Of a stretch of 64,000 nt of DNA, positions 11,452 through 18,900 are shown in pieces. The stretch is from Streptomyces sp. CB01201 (GTDB lineage Bacteria > Actinomycetota > Actinomycetes > Streptomycetales > Streptomycetaceae). The DNA lies in contig NZ_NNBJ01000007.1 in NCBI RefSeq assembly GCF_002803085.1, positions 62,001 to 126,000 of the forward strand, written 5' to 3'. The translations under genes were made by a program, and so were the position numbers. Position 1 is the stretch's first letter. Each line of letters begins with the position of its first letter. The notes beneath the pieces are model-generated. The model had not been told where the DNA came from. It was given only the letters and a program-made list of their open reading frames with translations, and ran no database searches.

Positions 11452-12057
11452 GTGCTGGTCAAGTGGAGTCGCTGCACCGTGGTGGACCGCCGCGGTTTCG
11501 AGCGGGGACAGCGGAAATGGGCGGGGCTGCTCGGCGAGCCCGGTTTCCGGGGGCAGGGCGGCGGCTGGAGCCGGCGGCGGCCGGAAGTGGCCCATGTCTT
11601 CGGTTTCTGGGAGAGCCGGGCGTTCTACGACTCCTTCATGGCGCGGGCGCACGACCGGCTCGCCGCCGCCCAGTCCGGCACGTACAAGGACATCGAGACG
11701 AAGCTCTTCGACCACCGCTTCGACGTGAAGACCGGCTTCGAGCCGCGCTTCAGCGACGCGGACGTGGTCCGGGTCGCGCACTGCACGGTGCACGAGGACC
11801 GGGTCGAGCACTTCGCGCTGATGCAGCAGCGGGTCTGGAACCCGGCGATGGCGGGCTCTCCGGGCATGCTGCGCGGGGTGTTCGCCGAGGCCCCGGGCCA
11901 GGAGTTCCTGGTGCTCTCCATGTGGCGGTCGGCCGCCGAGCGCGGCAAGTACCGGGCCGACCGGGTGGAGCGGCTGTCCCTGCGCGCGGAGACCGAGACG
12001 GACGTCGCGGCCCTGACCGGCGACGTGGTGCAGCTCGACGCGGACTGGACGGTCTGA
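11452..12057 (+). CDS. YdbC-like (DUF4937) protein
   Basis: This 201-residue soluble protein probably folds as tandem antibiotic-monooxygenase-like (dimeric alpha-beta barrel) repeats: FGFWESRAFYDSFMARAHDRL in the first half and VLSMWRSAAERGKYRADRV in the second. The family name comes from these two matching segments; the biochemical role is unknown. The GTG start directly follows a -10 element. It sits upstream of a histidine phosphatase, but the phosphatase has its own promoter-like element, so an operon is uncertain. Confidence 0.6.
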   Translation: MLVKWSRCTVVDRRGFERGQRKWAGLLGEPGFRGQGGGWSRRRPEVAHVFGFWESRAFYDSFMARAHDRLAAAQSGTYKDIETKLFDHRFDVKTGFEPRFSDADVVRVAHCTVHEDRVEHFALMQQRVWNPAMAGSPGMLRGVFAEAPGQEFLVLSMWRSAAERGKYRADRVERLSLRAETETDVAALTGDVVQLDADWTV

Positions 12058-12202
12058 CACCGGCCCCGCCGCAGAGCCGGCCCCTTCCCGCCGGCGGTCC
12101 GACCCCGGCCCCGCCGCCCGGAAAGAGGCGGTCCGGGGTGCTGTGTGCGGCGTCTACGCCGGATGGAGGCCGGACAGGTGCTCGATCACGGCGCGGGCGA
12201 TC

Positions 12203-12208
12203 TAGGGT
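12203..12208 (+). promoter_or_regulatory. Candidate leaderless -10 element
   Basis: TAGGGT ends seven bases before the ATG at 12216. An imperfect hairpin (about 12104-12141) just upstream may terminate the preceding gene. Confidence 0.5.
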
Positions 12209-12215
12209 TTGTGTC

Positions 12216-12875
12216 ATGGCAAGACCACGGCGCATCGTCCTCGTCCGGCATGGCGAGTCGGAGGGCAATGCCGACGACACCGTGTACGAACGCGAGCCCG
12301 ACCATGCGCTGCGGCTCACCGAAGCCGGGCTGCGCCAGGCCGAGGCGACGGGGGAACGGCTGCGGGAGATGTTCCAGGACGAGGGCGTCAGCGTCTACGT
12401 CTCGCCCTACCGGCGCACCCACGAGACGTTCCGCGCCTTCGGCCTCGACCCCGCCCAGGTGCGCATCCGCGAGGAGCCGAGGCTGCGCGAGCAGGACTGG
12501 GGCAACTGGCAGGACCGCGACGACGTCAAGCTGCAGAAGGCCTACCGGGACGCGTACGGCCACTTCTTCTACCGGTTCGCCCAGGGCGAGTCGGGCGCCG
12601 ATGTCTACGACCGGGTCGGGGCGTTCCTGGAGAGCCTCTACCGCAGCTTCGAGGCGCCGGACCACCCGCCCAACGTGCTGCTGGTGACCCACGGGCTCAC
12701 CATGAGGCTGTTCTGCATGCGCTGGTTCCACTGGAGCGTGGCCGATTTCGAATCGCTGTCCAATCCGGGCAACGCCGAGACCAGGACGCTGCTGCTCGGA
12801 CCGGACGGGCGGTACTCGCTCGACCGGCCGTTTCAGCGGTGGCGTGCCCCCGAGCCGTACGGGATCACCGGATAG
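12216..12875 (+). CDS. Histidine phosphatase (phosphoglycerate mutase-like)
   Basis: This 219-residue cytoplasmic enzyme has the RHGES motif at residues 11-15, where the histidine is transiently phosphorylated. It also has the second conserved arginine in SPYRRTHET and the second histidine in LLVTHGLTMRLF. The substrate cannot be told: the family covers phosphoglycerate mutases and broad phosphatases, and the length and the FHWSVADFE insert fit the broad phosphatase group better. Its stop codon overlaps the -10 element of the next gene. Confidence 0.85.
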   Translation: MARPRRIVLVRHGESEGNADDTVYEREPDHALRLTEAGLRQAEATGERLREMFQDEGVSVYVSPYRRTHETFRAFGLDPAQVRIREEPRLREQDWGNWQDRDDVKLQKAYRDAYGHFFYRFAQGESGADVYDRVGAFLESLYRSFEAPDHPPNVLLVTHGLTMRLFCMRWFHWSVADFESLSNPGNAETRTLLLGPDGRYSLDRPFQRWRAPEPYGITG

Positions 12876-12878
12876 AGT
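12873..12878 (+). promoter_or_regulatory. Candidate leaderless -10 element
   Basis: TAGAGT begins at the stop codon of the upstream gene and ends nine bases before the ATG at 12888. Confidence 0.45.
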
Positions 12879-12887
12879 GGCTGCGCG

Positions 12888-13805
12888 ATGACCGCTGACT
12901 CCTCCACAGAATCACTCGACACGCGCTTCGTACGCGCCCTGGACAGCCTGCGCGGCCTGTCCGTCGGGGACGCACTGGGCTCCCAGTTCTTCGTCCCCGC
13001 CCACTACCCCCTCCTCAAGCGCCGGGAACTGCCCGAAGGCCCCTGGCAGTGGACCGACGACACCGAGATGGCCTGCTCGGTGCTGGCCGTGCTCGCCTCG
13101 CACGGCCGGATCGACCAGGACGCGCTCGCGCTGTCCTTCGCCCACCACCACGACTTCGACCGCGGCTACGGCCCGGCGGTCAACCGGATGCTGCGCCTGG
13201 TCCGCGAGGGCGGCGACTGGCGGACGCTGGCCTCCGCCCTGTTCAAGGGCCAGGGCTCCTGGGGCAACGGCTCCGCCATGCGGATCGCGCCGCTCGGCGC
13301 CTGGTACGCGGACGATCCCGAACAGGCCACGCACCAGGCCGAGATCTCCTCGTACACCACCCACCAGCACCGCGAGGCGGTCGTCGGGGCGATGGCGGTC
13401 GCGGCCGCTGCCGCCCTGGCCGCGGCCCCCGCGGGTCCTCCCGCGCCGGGTGATCTCCTGGACGCCGTGATCGCGCTCGTGCCGCGCAGCGCGGTGGGCG
13501 CCGGGCTGCGCCGGGCGCGCGACATGCTCGACTACGACGACGCGGCGACGGTGGCCGCGGTGCTCGGCTCCGGGCGGCGCACCAGCGCGCACGACACCGT
13601 GCCGTTCGCGCTCTGGTCGGCGGCGCGCGGACTCGGCGACTACGAGCGGGCGTTCTGGACGACGGCGCAGGTCGGCGGGGACGTCGACACGACCTGCGCG
13701 ATCGTCGGCGGAGTCGTCGCGGCGGCTCCCGCGGGGGCGCCCCCGGCCACCTGGCTGGAGCGCACCGAGGCCCTGCCGGAGTGGGTCCCGGCCGCCGCGG
13801 GCTGA
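12888..13805 (+). CDS. ADP-ribosylglycohydrolase family protein
   Basis: This 305-residue protein has the DraG/ARH signatures: GLSVGDALGSQFF near residue 24, WTDDTEMA near residue 56 (metal-binding Asp-Asp), and GGDVDTTCAIVGG near residue 262 with the second metal-binding aspartates. The family hydrolyses ADP-ribose from modified proteins or small molecules using two magnesium ions. The target is not deducible, and no ADP-ribosyltransferase lies nearby. The start is at an ATG without a ribosome site but behind a -10 element. Confidence 0.88.
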   Translation: MTADSSTESLDTRFVRALDSLRGLSVGDALGSQFFVPAHYPLLKRRELPEGPWQWTDDTEMACSVLAVLASHGRIDQDALALSFAHHHDFDRGYGPAVNRMLRLVREGGDWRTLASALFKGQGSWGNGSAMRIAPLGAWYADDPEQATHQAEISSYTTHQHREAVVGAMAVAAAAALAAAPAGPPAPGDLLDAVIALVPRSAVGAGLRRARDMLDYDDAATVAAVLGSGRRTSAHDTVPFALWSAARGLGDYERAFWTTAQVGGDVDTTCAIVGGVVAAAPAGAPPATWLERTEALPEWVPAAAG

Positions 13806-13948
13806 GGACCGGCCCGGGCGGCCGTGCTCGGCCCGAGCGCTGTCTGGGAGCTGCCTCTGCGCTTCCTGGGAGCGCCCTGAGCGCCGGCTGGGAGCCGCTT
13901 GCGGGCGGTCCGGGGTGACCTGGGTGTCGCGCGCGGCCCCCGGCGGCG

Positions 13949-13954
13949 TAACCT
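13949..13954 (+). promoter_or_regulatory. Candidate leaderless -10 element of rnhB
   Basis: TAACCT ends ten bases before the ATG at 13965. Confidence 0.45.
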
Positions 13955-13964
13955 TGCAGGCGCC

Positions 13965-14675
13965 ATGCCGTACGAACCACCCACCCACAGCGTCGAGCGC
14001 TCGATTCGCGCCACCACCGGCGCCAAGATCGTCGCCGGTGTCGACGAAGTCGGACGCGGGGCGTGGGCCGGTCCCGTCACGGTCTGCGCGGCCGTCACCG
14101 GACTGCGCCGCCCGCCGCTCGGGCTCACCGACTCCAAACTGATCAGCCCCAAGCGCCGCACCGAGCTGGCCGCGGTCCTGGAGGGGTGGGTCACCGCCTA
14201 CGGGCTCGGTGACGCCTCGCCCGAGGAGATCGACGAGCTCGGGATGACCGCGGCCCTGCGGCTCGCCGCCGTGCGCGCCCTGGAGGCGCTGCCGGTGCGG
14301 CCGGACGCGGTGATCCTCGACGGCAAGCACAACTATCTCGGCCTGCCCTGGCAGGTCCGTACGGTGATCAAGGGCGACCAGTCCTGCATCGCGGTCTCGG
14401 CCGCCTCGGTGATCGCCAAGGTGCGCCGGGACGCGATGATGGCCGAACTGACGGGCGCCGAGGGGGAGTACGCGGGATTCGGCTTCGCCGAGAACGCCGG
14501 TTACCCCTCGCCCGTCCACAAGGCGGCCCTCGAAGAGCAGGGCCCCACCCCCTACCACCGGCTGTCGTGGTCGTATCTGGACGCGCTGCCCCGGTGGCGG
14601 CATTTGAAGAAGGCGCGGCTGTCCGCTGAGGCGGCCGCACTCGAAAGCGGGGGACAGCTCGGCTTCGACTTCTGA
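13965..14675 (+). CDS. rnhB: Ribonuclease HII
   Basis: This 236-residue enzyme cuts the RNA strand of RNA-DNA hybrids and removes misincorporated ribonucleotides. Motifs include AGVDEVGRGAWAGPV with the catalytic Asp-Glu near residues 24-25, VILDGKHNYL with the third aspartate, and KGDQSCIAVSAASVIAKVRRD. The start gives the family-typical short N-terminus. It has no ribosome site but has a -10 element. Confidence 0.95.
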   Translation: MPYEPPTHSVERSIRATTGAKIVAGVDEVGRGAWAGPVTVCAAVTGLRRPPLGLTDSKLISPKRRTELAAVLEGWVTAYGLGDASPEEIDELGMTAALRLAAVRALEALPVRPDAVILDGKHNYLGLPWQVRTVIKGDQSCIAVSAASVIAKVRRDAMMAELTGAEGEYAGFGFAENAGYPSPVHKAALEEQGPTPYHRLSWSYLDALPRWRHLKKARLSAEAAALESGGQLGFDF

Positions 14676-14898
14676 CCCCGAGGACGGGCGGGGACCCCTG
14701 GGTTCGCGCTCCGTTGTCCGCAGGGTGCGGCCCCGTTCGCGGAGCCTTCCGGTCCGTTTTCCGGACGCGCGAAAGTCCTCTCTCGCGTCCTGAAATCCCT
14801 GGACTTTCCCGCCCAGTTGCGGGGAGACTCCGCCACGATCGCACCTTTGTGCCCACCCGCCGGTGACGCCTTCACCGGCATTTGATAGACATCCACTC

Positions 14899-15522
14899 AT
14901 GCCTCTCATCCCCGAGGAGCCTCAGATTCACGAGAGTGCCCAGGGTCCCCGCGTCACCCCGGCCGCCGGCCGCACCGCGCAGACCCCTCGCCCCGTACCC
15001 GGCCCGCGTACCGCGGCCGCACCGCGTCCCGGACGTCCGGGCCCCGGCCCGGCCCGGCCCACGCCCCCCGCGCAGCGCTCGCACACCTCCGCCGCGCCGA
15101 CCCCGCCGTCCGGGCCGCCGAGCCCGTCCGGTCCGCAGATCCAGCTGATCCCGGCCCCCGCCGACGGCGCGCTCGACGCCGCGGGCGAGGCGGTGGACCT
15201 GCTGCTCGACACCGGCCGTGCGCCGGGCGACATCCTGGTCCTCACCACCGGTGAGCAGCACCCGTGGGCGGCGCACGAGCTGTCCTTCGGCGAGGACGCC
15301 TACTGGGCCCAGCACGACGCCCGGGACGACGTCTTCTACGCCGCCGCGGCCTCGGTCGAGCGGGCCTCGGCCCGCCCGGTGGTCGTCGTCGCCGTCAACG
15401 GCGACGGGGCCGGGGAACCGGCGGCCCGCGCGCTGCCGCTCGCCCTGGCCCGCGCCGGGACGCTGCTCATCGTGTGCGGCGACCCGCAGCGCGTCAACGC
15501 GGCGCTCGGCGCCGGAGTCTGA
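14899..15522 (+). CDS. Pro-rich protein with a helicase-C-like (UvrD_C_2-like) module, function unknown
   Basis: This is a 207-residue protein. Residues 1-85 are rich in Pro, Ala, Arg and Gly and look disordered. Residues 90-205 resemble the last motifs of superfamily 1 helicases: DILVLTTGEQ, then DDVFYAAAASVERASARPVVV, then LARAGTLLIVCGDP. There is no Walker A or Walker B, so it cannot be an active helicase. The resemblance is my pattern reading, not a search result. It could be a degenerate helicase remnant or a DNA-repair partner. It sits upstream of recQ and next to rnhB. The ATG at 14899 has a weak TAGACA -10 eight bases before it. Confidence 0.55.
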   Translation: MPLIPEEPQIHESAQGPRVTPAAGRTAQTPRPVPGPRTAAAPRPGRPGPGPARPTPPAQRSHTSAAPTPPSGPPSPSGPQIQLIPAPADGALDAAGEAVDLLLDTGRAPGDILVLTTGEQHPWAAHELSFGEDAYWAQHDARDDVFYAAAASVERASARPVVVVAVNGDGAGEPAARALPLALARAGTLLIVCGDPQRVNAALGAGV

Positions 15523-15548
15523 CCGGCGCGACCGGTCGATCGCCGGGC

Positions 15549-15574
15549 CCCGCGCGCCCGACCGGGCGCGCGGG
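15549..15574. terminator. Bidirectional hairpin between convergent genes
   Basis: A GC-only stem of about 10-11 bp lies between the ends of the rightward gene at 15522 and the leftward gene ending at 15700. Confidence 0.6.
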
Positions 15575-15699
15575 CCGGCCATTGCGGGCGATCGGGCATG
15601 CGGTGGCGAGCGGCTGAACGGTGACCACCGGCCGTGCCGCGAGGTCGGCCGGCCCGATGCGGGGCGGGCCGGGGTTCGCGGCCCCGCTGCCGAAACGGT

Positions 15700-16341
15700 T
15701 CAGCGTGCGGCGGTGCGCCGCAACATGTCCACCGCGGCCGCGCCCGGGCGCAACGGCAGCGGTTCGGCCAGCTCGTTGCCGACGTCCGCCAGGGAGCCGG
15801 GCCCCGAGACCGAGCTGGGGCGACGGCCGCCGCGCCCCTCGCCGAGCACCTGCCAGCCATCGCGCGTGAGCGTGATGTAGGCACCACAGCGCAGCCCGTG
15901 CAGCGTGCAGGCATCGCGCAGGCCCCACATCCAGGCCCCGTCCTCCTCCGTCCACCGCTCGTCGCCGTCACGGCAGTAGAGCAGTACGGCGGTACGCACC
16001 GGGGTCCGGCGGCGCAGATCGTGCGGGATGACCCGGCGCAGCTGTGCGAGCAGCGCGTTGCGGAACTCCCAGCCGTCGGCCGGAGCCGCGCGGCGGGCGA
16101 ACGACGCGCTGGCGGCGAGCCGTTCCTCATGGTCGAGGACCGCGATGACGGCGGTCGTGGGCGTCGGACGGTGCCGGGCGTGCAGCCCGCTGACGACCTC
16201 GCGCGGATTGCGCAGCAGCGGAATGCCGGCGGCGGCCCACTCGGCGGGCTCCAGGATCCGCCCGAAGCGGTTCGCGGAGTCGGCCGATACGCGGGTGGAC
16301 GCTGCTGCTGAGGCGGCGGACGGAGCGAATCCGAAGGTCAC
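15700..16341 (-). CDS. Uncharacterised actinobacterial protein
   Basis: This 213-residue protein has no recognised catalytic motif. It begins with an Ala/Ser-rich stretch, then ILEPAEWAAAGIPLLRNPREVV, a core TAVIAVLDHEERLAASASFARR, and IPHDLRRRTPVRTAVLLYCRDGD, ending with a basic Gly/Arg stretch. The core strand pattern weakly recalls RadC/JAB-type folds but the metal ligands are not evident. The GTG at 16341 is chosen for its GGGAGGA ribosome site; the 59-residue longer frame is low-complexity. It is downstream of recQ on the same strand, 217 bp away. Confidence 0.6.
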   Translation of the reverse strand: MTFGFAPSAASAAASTRVSADSANRFGRILEPAEWAAAGIPLLRNPREVVSGLHARHRPTPTTAVIAVLDHEERLAASASFARRAAPADGWEFRNALLAQLRRVIPHDLRRRTPVRTAVLLYCRDGDERWTEEDGAWMWGLRDACTLHGLRCGAYITLTRDGWQVLGEGRGGRRPSSVSGPGSLADVGNELAEPLPLRPGAAAVDMLRRTAAR

Positions 16342-16558
16342 GGTCCTCCCTTCCGAATACGCGCCCACAGTGCGGGCGAAGCCGGGTGGGGGCGCACCAC
16401 GGCACAGCCCTTCAGGACCACAGGGGGACCGTGCGGGGGCGGCTCCAATTCTTCCCGCCGCGAGGTCGGGCGGCAACGAGCAATTGACGTCGCTGACCTG
16501 AATCGACGGGTATGGCACTCATATCCCTGCCCAGCGGCACCCCCGGTCACCCCTGCTC

Positions 16559-18730
16559 TCACGCCTGGACCGCGAGGACCAGCGGGAACACCCCCTCGGC
16601 TCCGGAGCGGCGCAGCAGCCTGGCCGCGACCGCCAGCGTCCAGCCCGTGTCGGACGCGTCATCGACCAGGAGCACGGGGCCGCCGGTTTCGGACAGGGCG
16701 GCGGACAGTGCGTCGGGGACGACGAAGGCATGGTGCAACGCCCGCACCCGCTGGGCGCTGTTGGACTGCGCGATCCGTTCGCCCGCCGGGCCCGGCGCGT
16801 ACTCCAGGGATCCGAGCAGCGGCATCCGGCCGATCTCCGCGATCCGTGCGCCGAGCGAGGAGACGAGCGCGGGCCGCGTGCGCGAGGGGAGCGTCACGAC
16901 ACCGGCCGGCCGGGACGGCGCGTCGGGACCGCCCGAGGCCCAGCCGCCCCTGCCCTTCGCCCAGTCGGCGAGGACGCTCACCACGGCCTGGACCACGTCG
17001 TCGGGCACCGGCCCGTCCGGGGCGCCGGGCGCCAGCATCGGGCGCAGCCGGTTGCCCCAGCCGATGTCCGAAAGCCGCCCCAACGCCCTTCCGGAGAAGG
17101 CCTGTTCACCCGCCGGGATGCGGCCCTTCAGATCGATGCCGATCGCCGCGAGCCCGGTGGGCCACATCTTGCGGGGCTCCACCTCCACGCCGGGCCGGGT
17201 CAGCTCGCCGCGCGCCTCGTCCAGCGCCATGCCCGACACGTCGGCCGTGAAGCGGGCACCCGCGCAGTTGTCGCAGCGCCCGCACGGCGCCGCCTGGTCG
17301 TCGTCGAGCTGGCGGCGCAGGAACTCCATCCGGCAGCCCGTCGTGGAGGCGTAGTCGCGCATCGCCTGCTGCTCGGCCGAACGCTGGCGGGCGACCCACG
17401 CGTACCGCTCGGCGTCGTACGTCCAGGGCCGTCCCGTGCTCGTCCAGCCGCCCTTGACCCGGTGGACCGCGCCGTCCACGTCGAGCACCTTGAGCATGGT
17501 CTCCAGACGCGTCCGCCGCAGCTCCACCAGGGGCTCAAGGGCGGGCAGCGACATCGGGCGCTCGCTGTGCGCCAGCACGTCCAGGGTGCGCCGCACCTGC
17601 TCCTCGGGCGGGAAGGCCACCGACGCGAAGTACTTCCAGATCGCCTCGTCCTCGCGGCCGGGCAGCAGCAGGACCTCCGCGTGGTCCACACCGCGGCCGG
17701 CACGGCCGACCTGCTGGTAGTAGGCGATGGGCGAGGAGGGCGAACCGAGGTGGACGACGAAGCCCAGGTCCGGCTTGTCGAAGCCCATGCCGAGCGCGGA
17801 GGTGGCGACCAGCGCCTTGACCCGGTTGGCGAGCAGGTCGTCCTCGGCCTGCTGGCGGTCCGCGTTCTCCGTCTTGCCGGTGTACGAGGCGACGGTGTGC
17901 CCGCGCCGGCGCAGATATGTGGTGATCTCCTCGGCCGCCGCGACGGTCAGCGTGTAGATGATCCCGGAGCCCGGCAGCTCGTCGAGGTGGTCGGCGAGCC
18001 AGCCCAGGCGGTGCGCCGCGTCCGGCAGTGAGACCACGTTGAGGCTGAGGCTCTCGCGGTCCAGCGGGCCGCGCAGCACCAGCGCGTCCGAGCCGCCGCC
18101 GGTGCCGAGCTGCTCGGCCACGTCCGCCGTCACACGGGCGTTCGCGGTCGCGGTGGTGGCCAACACCGGGACGCCCGGAGGCAGTTCGGCGAGCATCGTA
18201 CGGAGCCTGCGGTAGTCGGGGCGGAAGTCGTGGCCCCAGTCGGAGATGCAGTGCGCCTCGTCCACCACGAGCAGGCCGGTGGCCGCGGACAGCTTCGGCA
18301 GCACGTTGTCCCGGAAGTCCGGGTTGTTGAGGCGCTCCGGCGACACCAGGAGCACGTCCACGGCGCCCGCCGCGACCTCCTCCTGCACGGTGTCCCACTC
18401 CTCGGGATTGGCCGAGTTGATCGTCCGGGCCGTGATGCCCGCCCGGGCCGCCGCGTCGACCTGGTTGCGCATCAGGGCGAGCAGCGGCGAGACGATCACG
18501 GTGGGGCCGGCGCCCTGGGCCCGCAGCAGCGCGGTCGCCACGAAGTACACCGCGGACTTGCCCCACCCGGTGCGCTGCACCACGAGCGCCCGCCGCTTGT
18601 CGGCGACCAGCGCCTCGATCGCCCGCCACTGGTCCTCGCGCAGCCGCGCGGTGCCGGTGGCGTCCCCGACCAGACGGGCGAGGACGGTATCGGCCTCGGT
18701 ACGCAGTTCCGCGTTGCTCGTGTGCTCCAT
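16559..18730 (-). CDS. recQ: RecQ-family ATP-dependent DNA helicase with C-terminal phosphoribosyltransferase-like domain
   Basis: This is a 723-residue protein. Residues 1-500 are a RecQ helicase: RLREDQWRAIEAL, Walker A-like RTGWGKSAVYF, VDEAHCISDWGHDFRPDYRRL, TSALGMGFDKPDL and QVGRAGRG. A zinc-binding region follows with CRMEFLRRQL and CGRCDNCAG. The C-terminal 200 residues lack an HRDC domain and instead contain VLLVDDASDTGWT followed by AARLLRRSGAEGVFPLVLA, which matches the PRPP-binding loop of type I phosphoribosyltransferases (Com-F-like). The ATG at 18730 is chosen because the upstream 40 residues are unlike the family. It is divergent from the DUF4192 gene, with a DnaA-box-like pair between. 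Confidence 0.88.
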   Translation of the reverse strand: MEHTSNAELRTEADTVLARLVGDATGTARLREDQWRAIEALVADKRRALVVQRTGWGKSAVYFVATALLRAQGAGPTVIVSPLLALMRNQVDAAARAGITARTINSANPEEWDTVQEEVAAGAVDVLLVSPERLNNPDFRDNVLPKLSAATGLLVVDEAHCISDWGHDFRPDYRRLRTMLAELPPGVPVLATTATANARVTADVAEQLGTGGGSDALVLRGPLDRESLSLNVVSLPDAAHRLGWLADHLDELPGSGIIYTLTVAAAEEITTYLRRRGHTVASYTGKTENADRQQAEDDLLANRVKALVATSALGMGFDKPDLGFVVHLGSPSSPIAYYQQVGRAGRGVDHAEVLLLPGREDEAIWKYFASVAFPPEEQVRRTLDVLAHSERPMSLPALEPLVELRRTRLETMLKVLDVDGAVHRVKGGWTSTGRPWTYDAERYAWVARQRSAEQQAMRDYASTTGCRMEFLRRQLDDDQAAPCGRCDNCAGARFTADVSGMALDEARGELTRPGVEVEPRKMWPTGLAAIGIDLKGRIPAGEQAFSGRALGRLSDIGWGNRLRPMLAPGAPDGPVPDDVVQAVVSVLADWAKGRGGWASGGPDAPSRPAGVVTLPSRTRPALVSSLGARIAEIGRMPLLGSLEYAPGPAGERIAQSNSAQRVRALHHAFVVPDALSAALSETGGPVLLVDDASDTGWTLAVAARLLRRSGAEGVFPLVLAVQA

Positions 18731-18841
18731 GCCCCCATACAACAGGACGGGTCCGACAATCGCGGACCGGAGCGTTCCCGAGCGGCCCGAGGAGCTGTGG
18801 GAGCGGGGTGGCCGGTACTTGTATGACCAGCACTTTTGTCC

Positions 18842-18861
18842 TGTGGACAACGTTATCCACA
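18842..18861. promoter_or_regulatory. Inverted pair of DnaA-box-like 9-mers
   Basis: TGTGGACAA (18842-18850, the complement of TTGTCCACA) and TTATCCACA (18853-18861) face each other two bases apart. The first equals the Streptomyces-preferred DnaA box and the second the E. coli consensus. With one flanking base on each side they form a 22-bp near-palindrome between recQ and the DUF4192 gene. Confidence 0.65.
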
Positions 18862-18900
18862 GGGGTGGTGGGAGCTTCGTCGCCGCGCGACCCTCGGGAC

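Noticed and set aside
11259..11477. Short minus-strand frame in the TerD/YdbC gap
   Set aside because: It has unusual composition and no start signal, and it overlaps the promoter of the next gene.
12912..14909. 665-codon minus-strand frame
   Set aside because: It spans two real plus-strand genes and has no ribosome site or family motif.
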